The notes under the pieces: model-generated
The model's input: the letters and a program-made list of their open reading frames with translations, nothing else
Database searches by the model: none
Told to the model about the DNA's origin: nothing
Assembly (NCBI GenBank): GCA_022315425.1
Contig: JAIUPT010000032.1
Span: forward strand, 1,662,501 to 1,726,500
DNA length: 64,000 nucleotides
Origin: Pseudevernia furfuracea
Lineage: Eukaryota; Ascomycota; Lecanoromycetes; Lecanorales; Parmeliaceae
Reading direction: 5' to 3'
Position numbers and translations under genes: made by a program
Shown: positions 33,777 to 47,401 of the stretch, one piece after another
Layout: every line of letters starts with the position of its first letter
How positions within the stretch are numbered: the first letter of the stretch is position 1

Positions 33777-36700
33777 CTACGTAGCCTTTTCTCTCTCAAT
33801 TCCTTGCGGCACCAACGAAGACCTGTTAGCGATCTGGTCCGCCAGTACCGTGATGGAGTTGCCACTCAGCAGCTCAAAGACACTGATGTCCGCCTTGAGA
33901 TCCCTGAAGCACCAGTTCCGCATCTCGGCCGCGACCAGGGAGTCGACGCCGTACGACGACACGGGCCGGTTGACGTCAATCTCGTCCATGGCGATCATCA
34001 TTGACTTGGCCAGTTTGCTCGCCACGACGTTCTGGATGAGATCGGTGGCTTGTGCGTGGGTCCTCACAGCTGTCAGTGAACCTTTCAGCTCGCCCATCTC
34101 GTCACCTTCCTCAGCTTGCAGGGTACTGTGCAAGTCGAGCTGGCGAAGGTACGACATGCGAGGGGACTCGTTGAGCCAGTAGTAGTCGATTTGGGCACCG
34201 GCGGCGCGGTTGGCTTTGTTGAGACCGCCGCTGCCGACGCCGGTCACGATCTGGGTGGGCACGCGGTTTTCCCCGTGCGAGTATCCCGTCATGGCGCTCT
34301 TCATGAGGGCGTAGAATTCGTCGGCTCGGACAATCAGATTTTGCATCGTTTCGGCGAATTTCAGATCTTCTTTGTTTTCTTCGAACCAACCTAGACCTCC
34401 GATGGCGCCGAGGTCGACCACCTGGCCCGGGAGCCCAAGACTACGGCGGTAGTGTGCCAATTGGTCCTGGTAGGTGTTGCCTGCACAATAGTTAGATTGG
34501 CCACGGTTGCCGAGAATTCCAGCGAGAGACGAGAGCATGATGAAGAAGTCCAGGTCGTGGGGCATGATTTCATGCAAGTTCCAGCTGCCCTGAATCTTGG
34601 GAGTAGTAGCCTCAATCCAGTTCTCATAAGACATGTTTTCAAAGAGACCGTCTCGGAGGACCATGGCGCCCTGAATGAGCCCCTTGATAAGCGGCATTTC
34701 ATTGCCGATCTGCAAAATAGTCCCTTTCAGTGCCTCTGGATCGGTAACATCGCAAACATAGATATGCGCCTCCACGTTTCGCTCCTTCAGCTGATCCAAA
34801 ACCTTTCGAGCAGCAGGCTGAACATCATCCGTTCTTGTGAAGAAGGCGAGATGTTTGGCTCCGTGATCGGCGAGATAGATGGCAAGGCCTCGGCCGAGGC
34901 CACCCAGACCTCCAACAAGGACATAGGTTGCATCTGAGCGGAGCTTCAATGGATGTGCATCGTGGGGCATGGCCGGTATCACCGAATACTCGCTCGCCTT
35001 CAGGACGAGTTTGCCAGTGTGAAGGCCATTCTGCATGGTTCGGAAGGCAGTCTGGATGTCGGAATAGTCAAAGACGGTCACTGGGTGTACAACCTTCAGC
35101 GCACCCAAGCGGAAGAGATTGAAGATCTTGGTCAACAATGCTGCAGCTTTGGCAGGGGCAGTGCAGCACATGTTCTAAGGGGAATTTAGCCTAGTCAAGC
35201 TATCTGAGTATGGGAGGACAATACCTGCACGTTGACCAAAGAAAAGGAAGAGTTGGCCGAAAAATGCTTCATTTCTAATCTGTTGTTGGCGAGGACGTTC
35301 TTCTTTCCGAGCTCGACGAATCTGCCGAATGGTGAAATACAGGCCCAAGTTTGTCTAAGCGCTTCGCCTGTGAGGGTGTTAATGATGACATCCACTCCTT
35401 GACCGTTGGTCATGCGGTTGATTCCCTTTGTGAAGCTAAGATCGCGTGAGTTAAATATGTGGTCTTCTTTGATGCCACATTCCTTCATCAAGTCGCGTTT
35501 ATCAGTTGTGCTGACCGTGACAAAGATATCAGTACCGACATTTTGAGCAATCTGAATCAACGCCTGGCCGAGTCCTGAGTTTTGTTAGGCTTGTCATCTA
35601 AGAATTTTAGGTCGACGAGCATACCTCCAGCAGCAGAGTGGATAAGGACTCGTTCACCCTGTGATAAGCGAGCCGTCTCTGTCAAGCTCTGATATGCAGC
35701 CATGAAGACGAGTGGGATCGATGCGCCATCCTGCAGAGTCATACCCTTTGGCAGTACATGTGCAAAATCGCCCTTGACTCGAACGAGAGTGGAAATGGCC
35801 CCTGGTGCCACGAATGCCACCATGTCTCCAGCATTTACCGCAGTCACCGAGGAACCCGTCTGCTTGACATAACCGGCGCCGTCGAAGCCAAGAGTGAGGC
35901 CCGGCATCTGCCCCAAGGCTATGATCAAGTCACTAGCGTACTGTCAGTTGATTAGTTTCTAAATCTGAGAGAAGTGAATATACTCTTGGTTTAAAGCTGC
36001 AGCTTTCACATCAACAAGAATCTCGTCAGCTGCCAAGGGCGCAAGCATCGTGGTATCGTCGACAAAATGCAAAGTATCCAATAAGCCAGGCTTGCCAATG
36101 GCTAGCGCCAAAGGCCGGGTGATTGATGAGAGTGGTTGAGGTTCTGGCTGGGGCGTAACGCCCAGTGTCTGAAGCGTTCTATTTAAATGCTCTTCATCGA
36201 ATAATCGAGGAATTGTGAGCATGCCGTTTGCTTCGACAATTTCGTCTTCGTATTCCGCTCGCTCGTCTACTGCCCATGTAGATGTGACGATTCGCCCAAT
36301 AATCTTGGCGGCATCTGTGGATTCCGATCTATCCCGTTTTTGGAGATGGAGCTCCTGCAGGAAAAGCCTTCCATGCTCCGACTTGGCAGCGCGGAAAAGA
36401 CCAGAAATAGCGCACGACTCGGGGCTTCGCATACCGTCTTTGCTGGCGTGGCACGTGACCCAGAGGAGCTTTGTCGAGCGTATAATTACGTTTCGTATAT
36501 CTTCGAAGGACTCCTTGGAGCACCGCGCAAAGACATGCTCGTCGCTTTCAAGGAGTGACACCACGCTGAGCCCGGGTTTCAGTAACTCACCTGCAGTTGC
36601 TCGAGACGATGCAGTTCTGAGATTGACAAACTCGACGCTGATATTTGAAAAGACCTCCATACCAACGTAGGATATCAGCCTCGGCTCGATAACCACAATC

Positions 36701-39700
36701 TGTTGTAGATCAGTGGTTGTGTTGATAGTTGGCTTTGAAGAGACCATCATGGAAAGTTTAGCGTCACCCAAACTATCCTTAGCCGCAACTGACAGATCGA
36801 GGCCCGAGTAACCCGAAGACTGGAGCCGGCGATGCCACTCCGCTTGTGTCATCAAAGGCCCGCCTTTACGACCGTCTTCGGACAGCCACCAACCAGGAAG
36901 CGTACCAAATGCCAAGCCGATGCAATCTTGGCTATAAGTCAGTTCGCCGATAACGAGCTTCCCACCCGGTTTGAGAAGCTTGAGGCAATTGGCCAAAGTA
37001 ATATCCATCTGCTTGGTGGCATGTAGAACATTGCTTGCGGCAATGATGTCAAACGACTGGGCTTCAAAGCCTTGCTCAAGAACGTCTTCTTCAATGTTCA
37101 ATTTCTTGAAATCGATCCGCCCCCGCCACGGTTTAAATGCTTCTTGAGCCTTTTCAAACCATCCAGTGGAAATATCGGTGAAGCAATAAGAGCCGAAGCG
37201 GGGTGTCCTACCACCACTCCCGCCTAGGACTTGGAGAATTGGTAGAGTGACTGAACCTGTACCAGCACCAATTTCGAGGACCTTCATGTCCGGATGCTTG
37301 TGGCCTTGGAGATCAAACCAAGCCTTGAACATGGACAAGCCGGAACGAAGTGCATGACCATCGGCGTAGATGGTCGTGAGCATGTCGTTTTGCAGCATGA
37401 TCTCCAGAGGTTGGACAGTACCCCTAAGTATTGCAGGCAGATTTTGGCCGATTGCGCAGACCAACAACCCGTCTTCAGGGTATTTTTCAGTGTACGTTGC
37501 GATGGCGCTTTCTTCTTCTTCGACACTCATTTTCCACCAATCCGCCCCATTCTGATAATCGAGCTCTCCACGTTTCATTTTTTCATATCTATCACGCATC
37601 CACTGGACGAGATGTTTAAAGTGTGGAGCCGGCAAGTTGTGCTCAACCTCAGGTGTCAAAGAGCTCAGAGCGCGCTTTGTGAAGATGGCTGTGGCCTTGG
37701 TGGCGACTAGGCCCCATTCGTCTAGCTCCTCCCGCGACTCAACACCTTGGCCGAACAGGAGCTGTGGATGGTCCTTTTGTACGTCAAGCAAGTCGATGTC
37801 TGCTTTCCAGTGGGTCTCTGCGCAAATCTTCCGGATAGCGACAGCTTGATCGTCATCGATTATCTGGTCGTTGTTGTCACCGAGTCCAGTGAAACCTAGG
37901 TTATGGATTTCAAGCATTGTTTGTTCCCACGAAAGGTCACTGATCATAATTGTGGCAGTATTATCCCGGTAACCGGTCCTGCGAGCCTTTGAGAAGCCGA
38001 CCAGCTGAGTACTGGCACCCTTGGGCATCTGTGCAGAGACACGGAGACGTTCGAATCCGGTGGGGACCATGGACTCAGAGAATTTTCCTGTCGACATTCG
38101 CATGGCCTGGGAAGCTGACTGGATAGCTGCGTCTAAGGTAGATGGGTGCAGAAGATGCCCGTATTCGAATTGTGCCGGCATGGTTGCTGCTGTGTCCGTG
38201 ATTTCGATGGTGAAACTGGCTTGCCCTTGAGCAATCTTTGCACTGGTCAGACCTTGAAAAGTTGGGCCGTAGTCAAAGCCCATCTCAACAGTGCTGGCAT
38301 AATGTGTTGCCTTTGACACGTCCACGTTGCTGCTACTCTTGACGTCTTCGTATTCCTTCTTGGTCCTCGCCGCTTCGGCAGAGTATTCGCTGGGAGTCAA
38401 GAATATTTCGCTACTTGCGGAGCGATAGATGATGGCTACGAACCCACGAGCGTGTTCCACATACTTAGATTCCTTGGTCTCGGGTACCTCCAAAGAGCTA
38501 AAGGTAAACTCGTACCATGGGCTCATATCCGCTCGCAGCTGCCCAATTTTCTGTGGGTTGAGGCGTGTAAAGACATCCACGCCTGGATCAGAGGGTGGGA
38601 TGATAAGCGCACGCACGATGGAAATGTCACGGAATTCAAAGCTGTCCACGACACGAGACTTGTCGGCAATTTGTCGAGCGCCCTCGAGAGCAGCACAAAC
38701 CATACCAGCTGCGGGAAAAACGTCATTTCCCCGAACTTTATGGTCACTGATCCACGGTAACTCCGATAGATAGAGGATATTCTTCCATTGAGGTTCAACC
38801 ATACTGAACTCGTGCACAGGATATCCGAGCAAATCTGTTCGCGGAGCATGACGGAATCGATGACTCTTCGAAGGAGCTGCCTCATGCCAGTAGTGAGTTT
38901 CATGGTTCCATGGGTATTTGGGCATGTCGCTCAGGGGCACGAACAGAGAAGGGGTGGATTTTAGGCTGTTTGTCAGATCAAGCCTGACGTCAGCACCTCT
39001 ACTCCATAGAGCGCCAGCGAGCTGTAGAGCTGTACACCCTGCAGGTTCTCCTCGACGGATAGCTGTCAGATAGGTGGTTTCCTCATTCTTCTTGATTCGC
39101 GTCAAAGTCTGTTTGATGGGTCCTTGCAATGCGGCATGGGGCCCTATTTCGACGACGACATCAATGGCATTGGCTTTCTTGCGGCGCTCAATTTTTGGTG
39201 TAACGAATGCACCCTCGATGGCGCTTAAGAATTGGACGGGAGAAACCATGTTACTGACCCAATAAGCTGGTCCCAGATCCTCGGGTCGGATGGTTTCACC
39301 AGTAACGCTGGATATCATCTTCACACCAAAGGCAGTTTCAATGGTGGAAACAGGCTTGACATTCTCGATCGACTTTAGGTAGTCGTCTGCGAGATACTTC
39401 ATATGTGTAGAGTGATATGCATTCTCAACAGCGAGCCTGCGGGCGAAGACTGAGTCGGATTTTAAAAGAGTTTCCAGTTCGGTCAGACGTGAAGTGTCGC
39501 CAGAAACCGTGACGTTGGAAGGACTGTTGACGCACGCCACTGATAACACGTCGCTATCGGATAATTCCATTTTCTTGAGGTATGGCTCGATGTCGAGTTC
39601 AGAAAGGCCAACAGCCATCATTCCGCCTTTCAATTGTGGAGCGATGACCTGAAGATTTCCTGCCAAACGACCTCGGTGGAAGGCAATCTTCCAAGAATCT

Positions 39701-42008
39701 TCCGCGGAAAGAGCACCCATCGCATAGGCGGCGCCGATCTCGCCGCTGGAATGGCCAACGACCATTGTTGGTAGGATGTTCCAGTGCCTCAAGAGATCCA
39801 CGAGGGCGACCTGCAACACCGTACAAAGAGGTTGCGAAAATTCAGGCTTGTCGATACGTGAGTTTTCCTTAGACATGTTCAACTCTTGCCAGACGCTCCA
39901 GGGAGCTCCAATTGACTTGAGATAGCTGTCTGCATTGCGAAGGGAAGTTTCATAGGCCTCATAGGCCAGGAGTTCTCGACCCATGGCGTACCATTGCGCA
40001 CCTTGGCCGGTGAAACAGAACAGGATCGTCGGAGGTTTGGAAGCGCGAGCGGGCTTCGCCAGTTTTCTCAGCTGACGTTTGAGATCCTCAGTCTGCTCCG
40101 CTACAACCACATTGCGCCACTGGAAATTACTACGACGAATGCTGAGAGTGAAAGCCATCTGTTGCAGCATGGTATCTGTCTGAGCATTTTTTGAAGCGTC
40201 TATGTCGTCCACATATGATGCAAGAGTCTCACCCAGCCTCGACAAAGCATTTTGCTCCGGAGCAGATAGCGCAAATACAAGCTGCTGCGGAGGATGAGAG
40301 CTAGAGTTGAAAGGGTTCTTGGAATCATCTGCGGTGTCCTAATTACAGAATCTATCATCAGTGTTGAACGTTATTTCTCCGCCCAAGAAGTGTGTACGTT
40401 TATATTCTACAGCTCCAGATCGGAAAGGACATACCTCCATCCCCACTCCCGAGTCTGTTGAAACCGATTCAGGAACTTGAGGCAAGGGGTATTCGACGGT
40501 ATGAGTCCGGCCCACAATTCCACGCTCGGCAAGATAATGATACGCATCATCAATAATACAATGCCCGTTAGTACCTGTAGCTAAGTAAGTCACCGCGAAT
40601 ATTGAAAAAAAAAAAGAGAAACTATACCTCCATAGCCGAAAGAGTTGACGGAAGCACGGCGAAGACCTTGAGTGGGCCAGGGTGTAGGTTGCGTGGGAAC
40701 GATAAAGTTGTAGTCTTCGAGCCGAAGCTTCGGGTTTGCGTTCACGAAGTTAATGTTAGGCGGGATTACGCCAGCTTCGAGGGTGAGGACAGTCTTGATG
40801 AGGCCTGCTAATCCAGCCCCAGCCTCAAGGTGTCCAATGTTGGGCTTCACGCTACCAATGTATAGTGGTGCAGGAGAGTCTTTTGTGGTTCGGTCGAAAA
40901 TAGACCCAATCGCACTAACCTCGAGAGGATCACCAGCACCTTGTATATGGTCAGCAAGGCCTAACAAATAACAGTAGGAAGGAAGGAAAGAGCAAGCCCA
41001 GGCCGCTGCCCAGGCCCCTTGAGGTGACAGTAGTAAAGAATTACCTGTGCCAGTCCCGTGAGCTTCGAAGTAGCCGGTGATAGCGGGATCTAGCCCTGCC
41101 GATGCATATGTTTTGCGAATTAAAGAGGCTTGTGCTGCTGTGCTTGGCAATGTGATGCCAGGGGTCTTTCCATCAGAGTTGACCCCAGTGCCGCGAATGA
41201 CTGCCCTTATACAGTCTCCATCTCGAATAGCATCATCGATATGCTTAAGCACCATGATGCCGATACCTTCTCCACGGGTATAGCCGTTTGCACGGTCATC
41301 AAACGAGAAGCATTGGCTATCAGGACTTAGGAAATGCAAAGGATTCATCGTGGTCATCTGATCGGGAACCAAGATGAGATTGACACCCCCGACGATCGCC
41401 TGTCGAGAGTCACTCGTGGATGCTTTGATTGTCTGGCATGCTAGGTTTAGTGCAACCAGGGAGCTAGAACATGCCGTGTCGAGCGAGACCGACGGGCCAT
41501 GAAGATCGTAGAACCAGGATAAGCGATTCGACATCATGGTCAGGCCATTGCCAGTAGTTGTGTAAAGAAGGGTCTTGGCGAGCTCCGAAGTTGTTACATC
41601 ATCATACTCCCGTGTAAAGCCACCGACAAAGCATGCTGTGTCAGAGCCGGCGATCTTGCTCAAAGGAATTCCCGAATTCTCCAGGGCTTCGTAGGTGATC
41701 TCGAGCAGCATTCTTTGCTGAGGGTCCATGGCATTCGCTTCCCCTTGGGTCATGGAGAAGAATGGAGCATCAAAGAGTCCGATATCGTCTTTCATGAAGT
41801 GGCCACCCTTGCAAACAATGGTCCCATGTCTCTCATAACTCGGATGCCAGAAGGAATCGACGTTGAATCGATCTTGAGGAACTTCTCTCCAGCCAGACCG
41901 CTTATTAAGTAGCATTTCGTAGAACTCTGCAGGAGATTTTGCCTCACCAGGGAAGCGACAACCCATGCCAATGACGGCGATATCACCTTGGAATTCTGAT
42001 GCACTCAT
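33777..42008 (-). CDS. Highly reducing polyketide synthase 2, KS-AT-DH-MT-ER-KR-ACP
   Basis: Iterative type I HR-PKS of 2608 residues. Minus-strand exons: 42008-41045, 40939-40628, 40574-40435, 40338-35984, 35932-35625, 35574-35225, 35174-33777. All catalytic signatures I looked for are present: KS Cys180 (DTACSSS), EAHGTGT and NIGHLEAG; AT GHSSG (about 668); DH HKVRGNDVFP (about 1003) with Asp in HPSTLDAAIQ; MT VLEIGAGTGSVT (about 1490); ER HSAAGGLGQA, restored by the 50 bp intron 35575-35624; KR GGLGGLG (about 2233) with LSS and YCAGN; ACP GVDSLVA (about 2563). There is no thioesterase or reductive release domain, so release must be done in trans. The start MSASEFQGDIAVIGMGC is typical. The product is expected to be a reduced, possibly methylated polyketide chain. 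Confidence 0.93.
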
Positions 42009-43883
42009 GTTGACTGTGAAAGTTGATTTCTTCTTCTGTCCTGAGTAGGTGTTGAGTAGGGGTTTCCCTTTTCCTTTTCTCTAAACTTGGGGTGGACTCG
42101 CCAAATATATCTCTGATAGGCTTTGGACCCGCGCCCCTCATGTGACGTGGAGCCCCTGTCCTGGTTTCATCATACCAGCTACTAACCGGTTTTGATATCA
42201 CATCGGGTCTTCACTGATGGAGGGTGTACGCGATGTCGTATTCCGCCTTTTCTGCTCCATCAGACCGCCTGCAATGCATTCGTGAGACTCGTTAGACGTT
42301 TGTTGGCAAAGTAGCGTGAGTCCAGATCCTGAGGGATCACAGCAGCTGCTCTTTTCGGCTCGTCAGATTCATGAGGGTGATCATCGGGTGAAGAATAGGA
42401 TCTCGCAAGGCCGGAGGTGCCATGTTCGCTGCACACACATCAACTACGCCGCAAAGCTTTGACCAAAGCAGTAACATTGGGTCGACTATTGTCACGGGAG
42501 TGGGTTGGTGAGGCGGAGGGTCCGGAAGGTTGGATTTTGCTGAGAGGCCAGTCAGCGTTCAGTCGGAGCCGATATGTTCGACACGTAAGGGCCTTCTGTT
42601 GCTTCTGTTGCTGGATCTGATGGTGGTCCGTCAATATGAGGTTAGTCTGTGTTCTCAATGTGCCTTCATCTTAGCAACCACAATGTGCAGCGTCATTCAG
42701 AAATGCCTTCTCATTGATGGCAATCGAAGATGACAAGGTAGCATTCATGCAAAATGGGAGATTTAAGGGAGTCTCATACATGTAGACCCTTTTTCGGTAT
42801 ATGCACACTCCCTTTACTCTGGGCTAGTGTCCGCGATTATCGGAGTGAGAGAATGTATGCGCGCTTTGGCCTTCCGACATACTCGCACGGCCGAGCAATC
42901 CGGTGCAGGAATAGCCACCAATTGAGTTGTTGTCGGAGGGTATCATCGACGGCCCCATTGGTGGGTATCTCCGTGCCAAGAACAAGGATCCTTCGGCGGT
43001 ACAAGTATGTAGGTATGAGGCGCTGTCTTGCATATCAGATTCGCGATGTTTTAAGGGAAGTCTGCGTCGACTGAAACTGACTACGTTGATCGTTAAGGAT
43101 AGGTGTGAGGATCATCTCATGAAGCATGGCAATCCTGCACGAAAGGGATTTGACTGTTATGATGGTAGAAAGTTTCTTGAAACGTACCTACTCATAGGTC
43201 GAAGCTGCTATGATTTCAAGAAAGTTCTGTAGATAACGGATCCAACTACGTGTATTTTGACGATTTCAAGTGATGCCGAGGGAGTGGGTTAAAGTTGCTG
43301 TGTTTTGTAAAATAATATTGCGCAAGGCGGGAGCTTGCGTCATTTCATTAATACTTTACGAGGGGACGCAGCGGGCCGGAGAAGCCGATAGCGTAACCGG
43401 GAGATCAGCATTAAGGTCCTTTATTTTACCTTACTTTACCTTACACATCCTAACTATAGGTATCTTAGCGTGGGATCGATATAGCTACCTACCTAGATAT
43501 GATTCAATTATCTTAGGTTATGGAAGGAAGCACCTGTTCTCAAGTAAGATTTACGTGCTTTTGCCTTCTTCCTTTTATACACTCTAGATATGTCAAGTAC
43601 TCTACGCAAGGATGATCCTGCCCCGCCCCGAAAAATACGAAAAATACCTCGGCAGTCCGCATCCTTCTAACCCTCCGTCGAACTAAAAAACGGACGATAA
43701 TCATTCCGACTGCCCGGTCTTCTTCCGTCAACAAGCTCCTATCTCTTCTCCTTCACCTCCCACCCTCAATCTTCCCCTACTCGATCTACCATTCCTTGAC
43801 CTCACCCTCCAATTTGCCTTGATAATGCTCCAAAACTACAGCCGCCCCAAATTCTGAACCTCAACACTCTATCCTCCACAACC
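42009..43883. promoter_or_regulatory. Intergenic 1.9 kb between HR-PKS 2 and MFS transporter (divergent)
   Basis: Contains both upstream regions. Frames up to 106 codons lack motifs and have no consistent coding character. I saw no transcription-factor gene here. A TTACCTTACTTTACCTTAC-type pyrimidine/AT repeat lies around 43425-43445. Confidence 0.4.
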
Positions 43884-46007
43884 ATGGCAGGTCAAGACGC
43901 CGCTGAAAATGGCGCCAGCAATCAACAGACCAAGGAAACCGCTGCCATGTCTCGTGGGGCTGTGCAGAAGCCACTACGAGGCTGGCGGCTGATGGGAGTT
44001 CTCTTTAGGTGAGCCGAATCTTAGGAGATTTAAACGCTCCACAGAGATGCTGAACAAAGACCCATTATTCGTGTCTCAGTCTTGCTTTAGGTCTAGTGCT
44101 GGCCACCATCGAAACCTCCATCACTGCCACTGCCCTCGTCACAATTGGCGAGTATTTCAAAGATTCCGACACTGTCAGTCTCTCCATCCTTCAGCTTCGG
44201 TCACCTCTTACCCTTATTGCAGGTAACCTGGGTAGTTCTGGCGTATCTCTTATCATACATGGGTATGTGCTGCGTCAAAGGAAGCGCCAAAGCCCACGAA
44301 GATCTAAAAGATAGATACCAGGCTTTGCTATAATCTTCACACGATTGAGTGACGGAATTGGCCGCGAGCCAGCCGTGATCATTGCCTATGTCCTTTTCGC
44401 AGCATTCTCCCTCGGCGGAGGCCTGGCGCAGACGTTAAACCAGTTGATTGCTCTACGAGTGCTTCAAGGAGTCGGAGGCTCAGGCTTATATTCCATGCTC
44501 ATGGTGATTGGGGTAGAAGTCACACCAGTTGAGTACTGGGGTGCGCTTAGCGGCATGATTGGGATGGCTCTTGCCACGGGCTCAGTGCTAGGTATTTAGC
44601 CCCCGTGAAGGTCTTCACCATCAGACGGCTCTTACTTTGCAACTACAGGTCCCATCCTCGGCGGAGTTATTACGGAAAGGGCATCATGGCGCTGGATCTA
44701 CTTGTTCAACGCTCCTGCCGCTGCCGTAGGGATAACTATCATGCTTATCAGTTGGCCGCGAAAAGGACGGACATACAAAAAGCCCAGTATCTCCTGGCAG
44801 TTGCTCCGACAGGTTGATTGGTTGGGTGCCGTTTTACTCCTGGCAGCGTCCACGTTATTGGTCTTTGCGCTTCAAGAAGGTGGAGGTACAGCATTTCCGT
44901 GGAACAGCGCGACCATTATTTCCACCCTGACGATCTCCGGCGTATGCTGGATCGGCTTTTTCGCCTGGATATCATGGCTCTCTTTTGGCAATGTCCATCG
45001 ACTTCGGGCCATTTTCCCTTTCACTATTGCACTCAGCAGACCAATCGGCCCAGCTATAATGTACGTTGACCCTTGGAAAAGAACTGCTGTGTTCTGCTGA
45101 TTCATAAAAAGCCTCGTCCTACTCACCGGCTTTCCCTATTTCGTTGCGATCATAAATCTGCCCCAGCGCTTTCAAGTAGTCAATGGAGACTCTCCAATTA
45201 TGGCTGGTATACATTTGCTGCCTCTGTTGTGCTCCATGGCGTTTGGTAAGATACTGAGTGCGGCTATCCGATCCCTCTCGCCTAACATCACACTAGGTAG
45301 CTTTGTGGGCGGTGCAGCGTCTTCAAAGAAGAACTTCACCTCTCCAACTTTAGTGTTTGCCACGTGCCTCATTCTGTTGGGGTGCGGCCTCTTGTCGACA
45401 CTAAGCGGTGGCAGGGAATTCTATACACCAACATACGGCTACCAGGTGATCTTGGGTCTTGGGGTTGGGCTGACCTTCTCGAGTGGTACGCTTCTAACTA
45501 ATCTAGCCAGCAAGTCAGGAGACGTTGGTAGGTCATTCTGTATTTGCTTCCTACGAAAGAACGTCCCCAACTAATGTTTAAATAGCTGCTGCACAAGGGG
45601 CTCTGAGTCAGGCCCGGATCCTTGGAGGCAGCATCGGATTGTCCATGGCGACGATCGTCTTGAACAACAAGCTTAGCAACGGCCTCGCGGGAGTACTAGA
45701 TCATACCCAGATAAAATCACTGGAGCAATCGTTGAACAACATCGCAACCTTGAGTCCAGTCAACCAAGGCCTTGTGGCGCAAGTGTACACGGACGCTTTC
45801 AATGAGCAAATGCGGATATGCACTTACCTTTCAGCAGCAGCGCTGCTAGCTGCTATCGCCACCTACCAGAAAACTCCTGCCAGCGTTGCAGCGATGAGGG
45901 AAAAGCAGAATGCGATGGCGGAGGAGTCTTCGGACGAGAGCACCGAGCTAAATTCTGGTATTGGTAGTGGGCCTGTTCAATCAGAGAGCGAGGCCCATGA
46001 GCGATAA
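43884..46007 (+). CDS. MFS transporter, 14-TM drug/toxin efflux type
   Basis: Eight exons: 43884-44008, 44080-44173, 44223-44262, 44322-44591, 44649-45060, 45112-45245, 45297-45527, 45586-46007. They give 575 residues, and every join restores a conserved stretch. Order: hydrophilic N-terminus, KPLRGWRLMGVLFSLALGL (TM1), ITATALVTIGEYF, WVVLAYLLSYMGF (TM2), RLSDGIGREP (the MFS loop 2-3 signature), RVLQGVGGSGLYSM (motif C region), WLGAVLLLAAS and further helices, then a polar tail rich in Glu/Ser. This matches the DHA2-type transporters often found in fungal metabolite clusters. Divergent from HR-PKS 2, it is the likely exporter of its product, by inference. Donor sites GTCAGT at 44174 and the 40 bp exon 3 are the least certain parts. 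Confidence 0.88.
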
Positions 46008-47401
46008 CTGCATAGCAACGGAGTCTGGAACAGTGTTGAGAAAGCCTGTCACGCTTGATAAGCTTGAGGCGTACAGTGACATTCAGTCATAGATCTTAGC
46101 CTAATTCATACCCAGGGAAATAGAGATACAAAACTAAAGATGATCAACAGTTCTCATATAGATAGCCTATGTTTACCCGGCTACCTTTACCCGCCGTCTA
46201 AGGTACATAACCGTAAACATATATTTCGGCCAGGTTGGGGATTTGATACCATCTGTACACTATCTGCGTCTTACAGTAAATAGAATACAGCTGTATTTAA
46301 TGTCTCGCAGGAGGTCGGACGGTAACACTAGTAAGTACTTATGTTAAGGCCTGAGGCTCGCTTACTGATAGATAACATTTTCTCATGATCTATTCCTCAT
46401 AAGCATACCACTGCGAGATTTCTATCGGGACCATGAAACATATGCACTTTAATATGCACACATGTGACCTTTCCAAGTTTTAGGTAGTGTTTGCGGAACG
46501 ATCGGATCCGTTTTCTGAGGATTGCTATAAGCTACACCCGAGAATCCCTCACACCGCCTTCATTATTGAAGTAGTCGGATCCGTTTTCTGCGACGCCAAG
46601 AGAATCCTGCACACTTCCTGAATTATTGGGGTAGTTGAATCTCATCAAATACTGTGCCTTAGGTGGCTTTTGAACATCCAGACAGTAGGTCTCTTCAATA
46701 AGCACCGCATGATTGTCTATGCTAGGATATTCCAACTACTATTTCACGCCGTATCATCTCACTGATAAGCTCAGCCTTGAGTCAAATTCTCTTTCTGGAG
46801 ACCATTCTAGCTGCATTGGTTGCACGTCCATTGTTAGAGCTTGAAGCAGCATGCCGCAAGCGTCTGTTGGAGGAAGGAGACCCGGTTTACATGCTGCAGG
46901 AACTGAATGCAACATGCCTTTTGAGGGGAAGATTGCAATGTGGCAAATCTTCTAGCATATCATATCGTCAAATTTTAGCGATTCAATCGGAACACAGTAA
47001 TGTAAGGGTCTGCGATTGGTTTTGTCTGCCCGAATCTCTGCTGACAGCTCTCTCAAATTTTCTCATGCCCACCGGGTTTCACTTTTAGTTGCCATTCTTC
47101 ACGCATACACTATATCATCGCACGTGGTGCGGCGCGTTATAGCCGTCACCGAACCGTGGGTGGGTTTCTTATCAATATGACAATAATGCTTACCGTCGCG
47201 TTCCTTTGCCGCACAGGTTCGTGGGTCGAGCACCTGACTTCCCCCCCTCCATCCACCACCCCTCCTCCCTCAACCCTCAGACTGTCTTCTTCTTCAATCC
47301 CTCGTTGAATCCTGAAAATATCGGAGGGAGCTTCTTTTTCAAGAAAGCCTCCAAAGCATTCTCGTTCACAGAGACAATACAACTCCAAGTCGTTGATCGT
47401 C
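46008..47401. other. Intergenic 1.4 kb, MFS to FSH hydrolase 2
   Basis: No gene supported. A 103-codon frame at 46777 has no ATG start and no motif. A short imperfect tandem duplication lies at 46502-46635. Confidence 0.45.
46502..46635. repeat. Imperfect tandem duplication, two units
   Basis: The 16-base word TCGGATCCGTTTTCTG occurs at 46502 and 46575. Each copy is followed by related sequence (AGAATCC...CACAC or CACACC..., then ATTATTG...GTAGT). The units are about 73 and 61 bp and differ by an indel. Confidence 0.55.

Noticed and set aside
36215..38903. Rightward and leftward frames over 100 codons inside HR-PKS 2
   Set aside because: They are shadows of the PKS coding strand, without own motifs.
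42754..43587. Several rightward frames of about 100 codons between HR-PKS 2 and the MFS gene, considered as a possible cluster regulator
   Set aside because: No Zn2Cys6 cysteine pattern, bHLH or fungal-TF domain in any frame.
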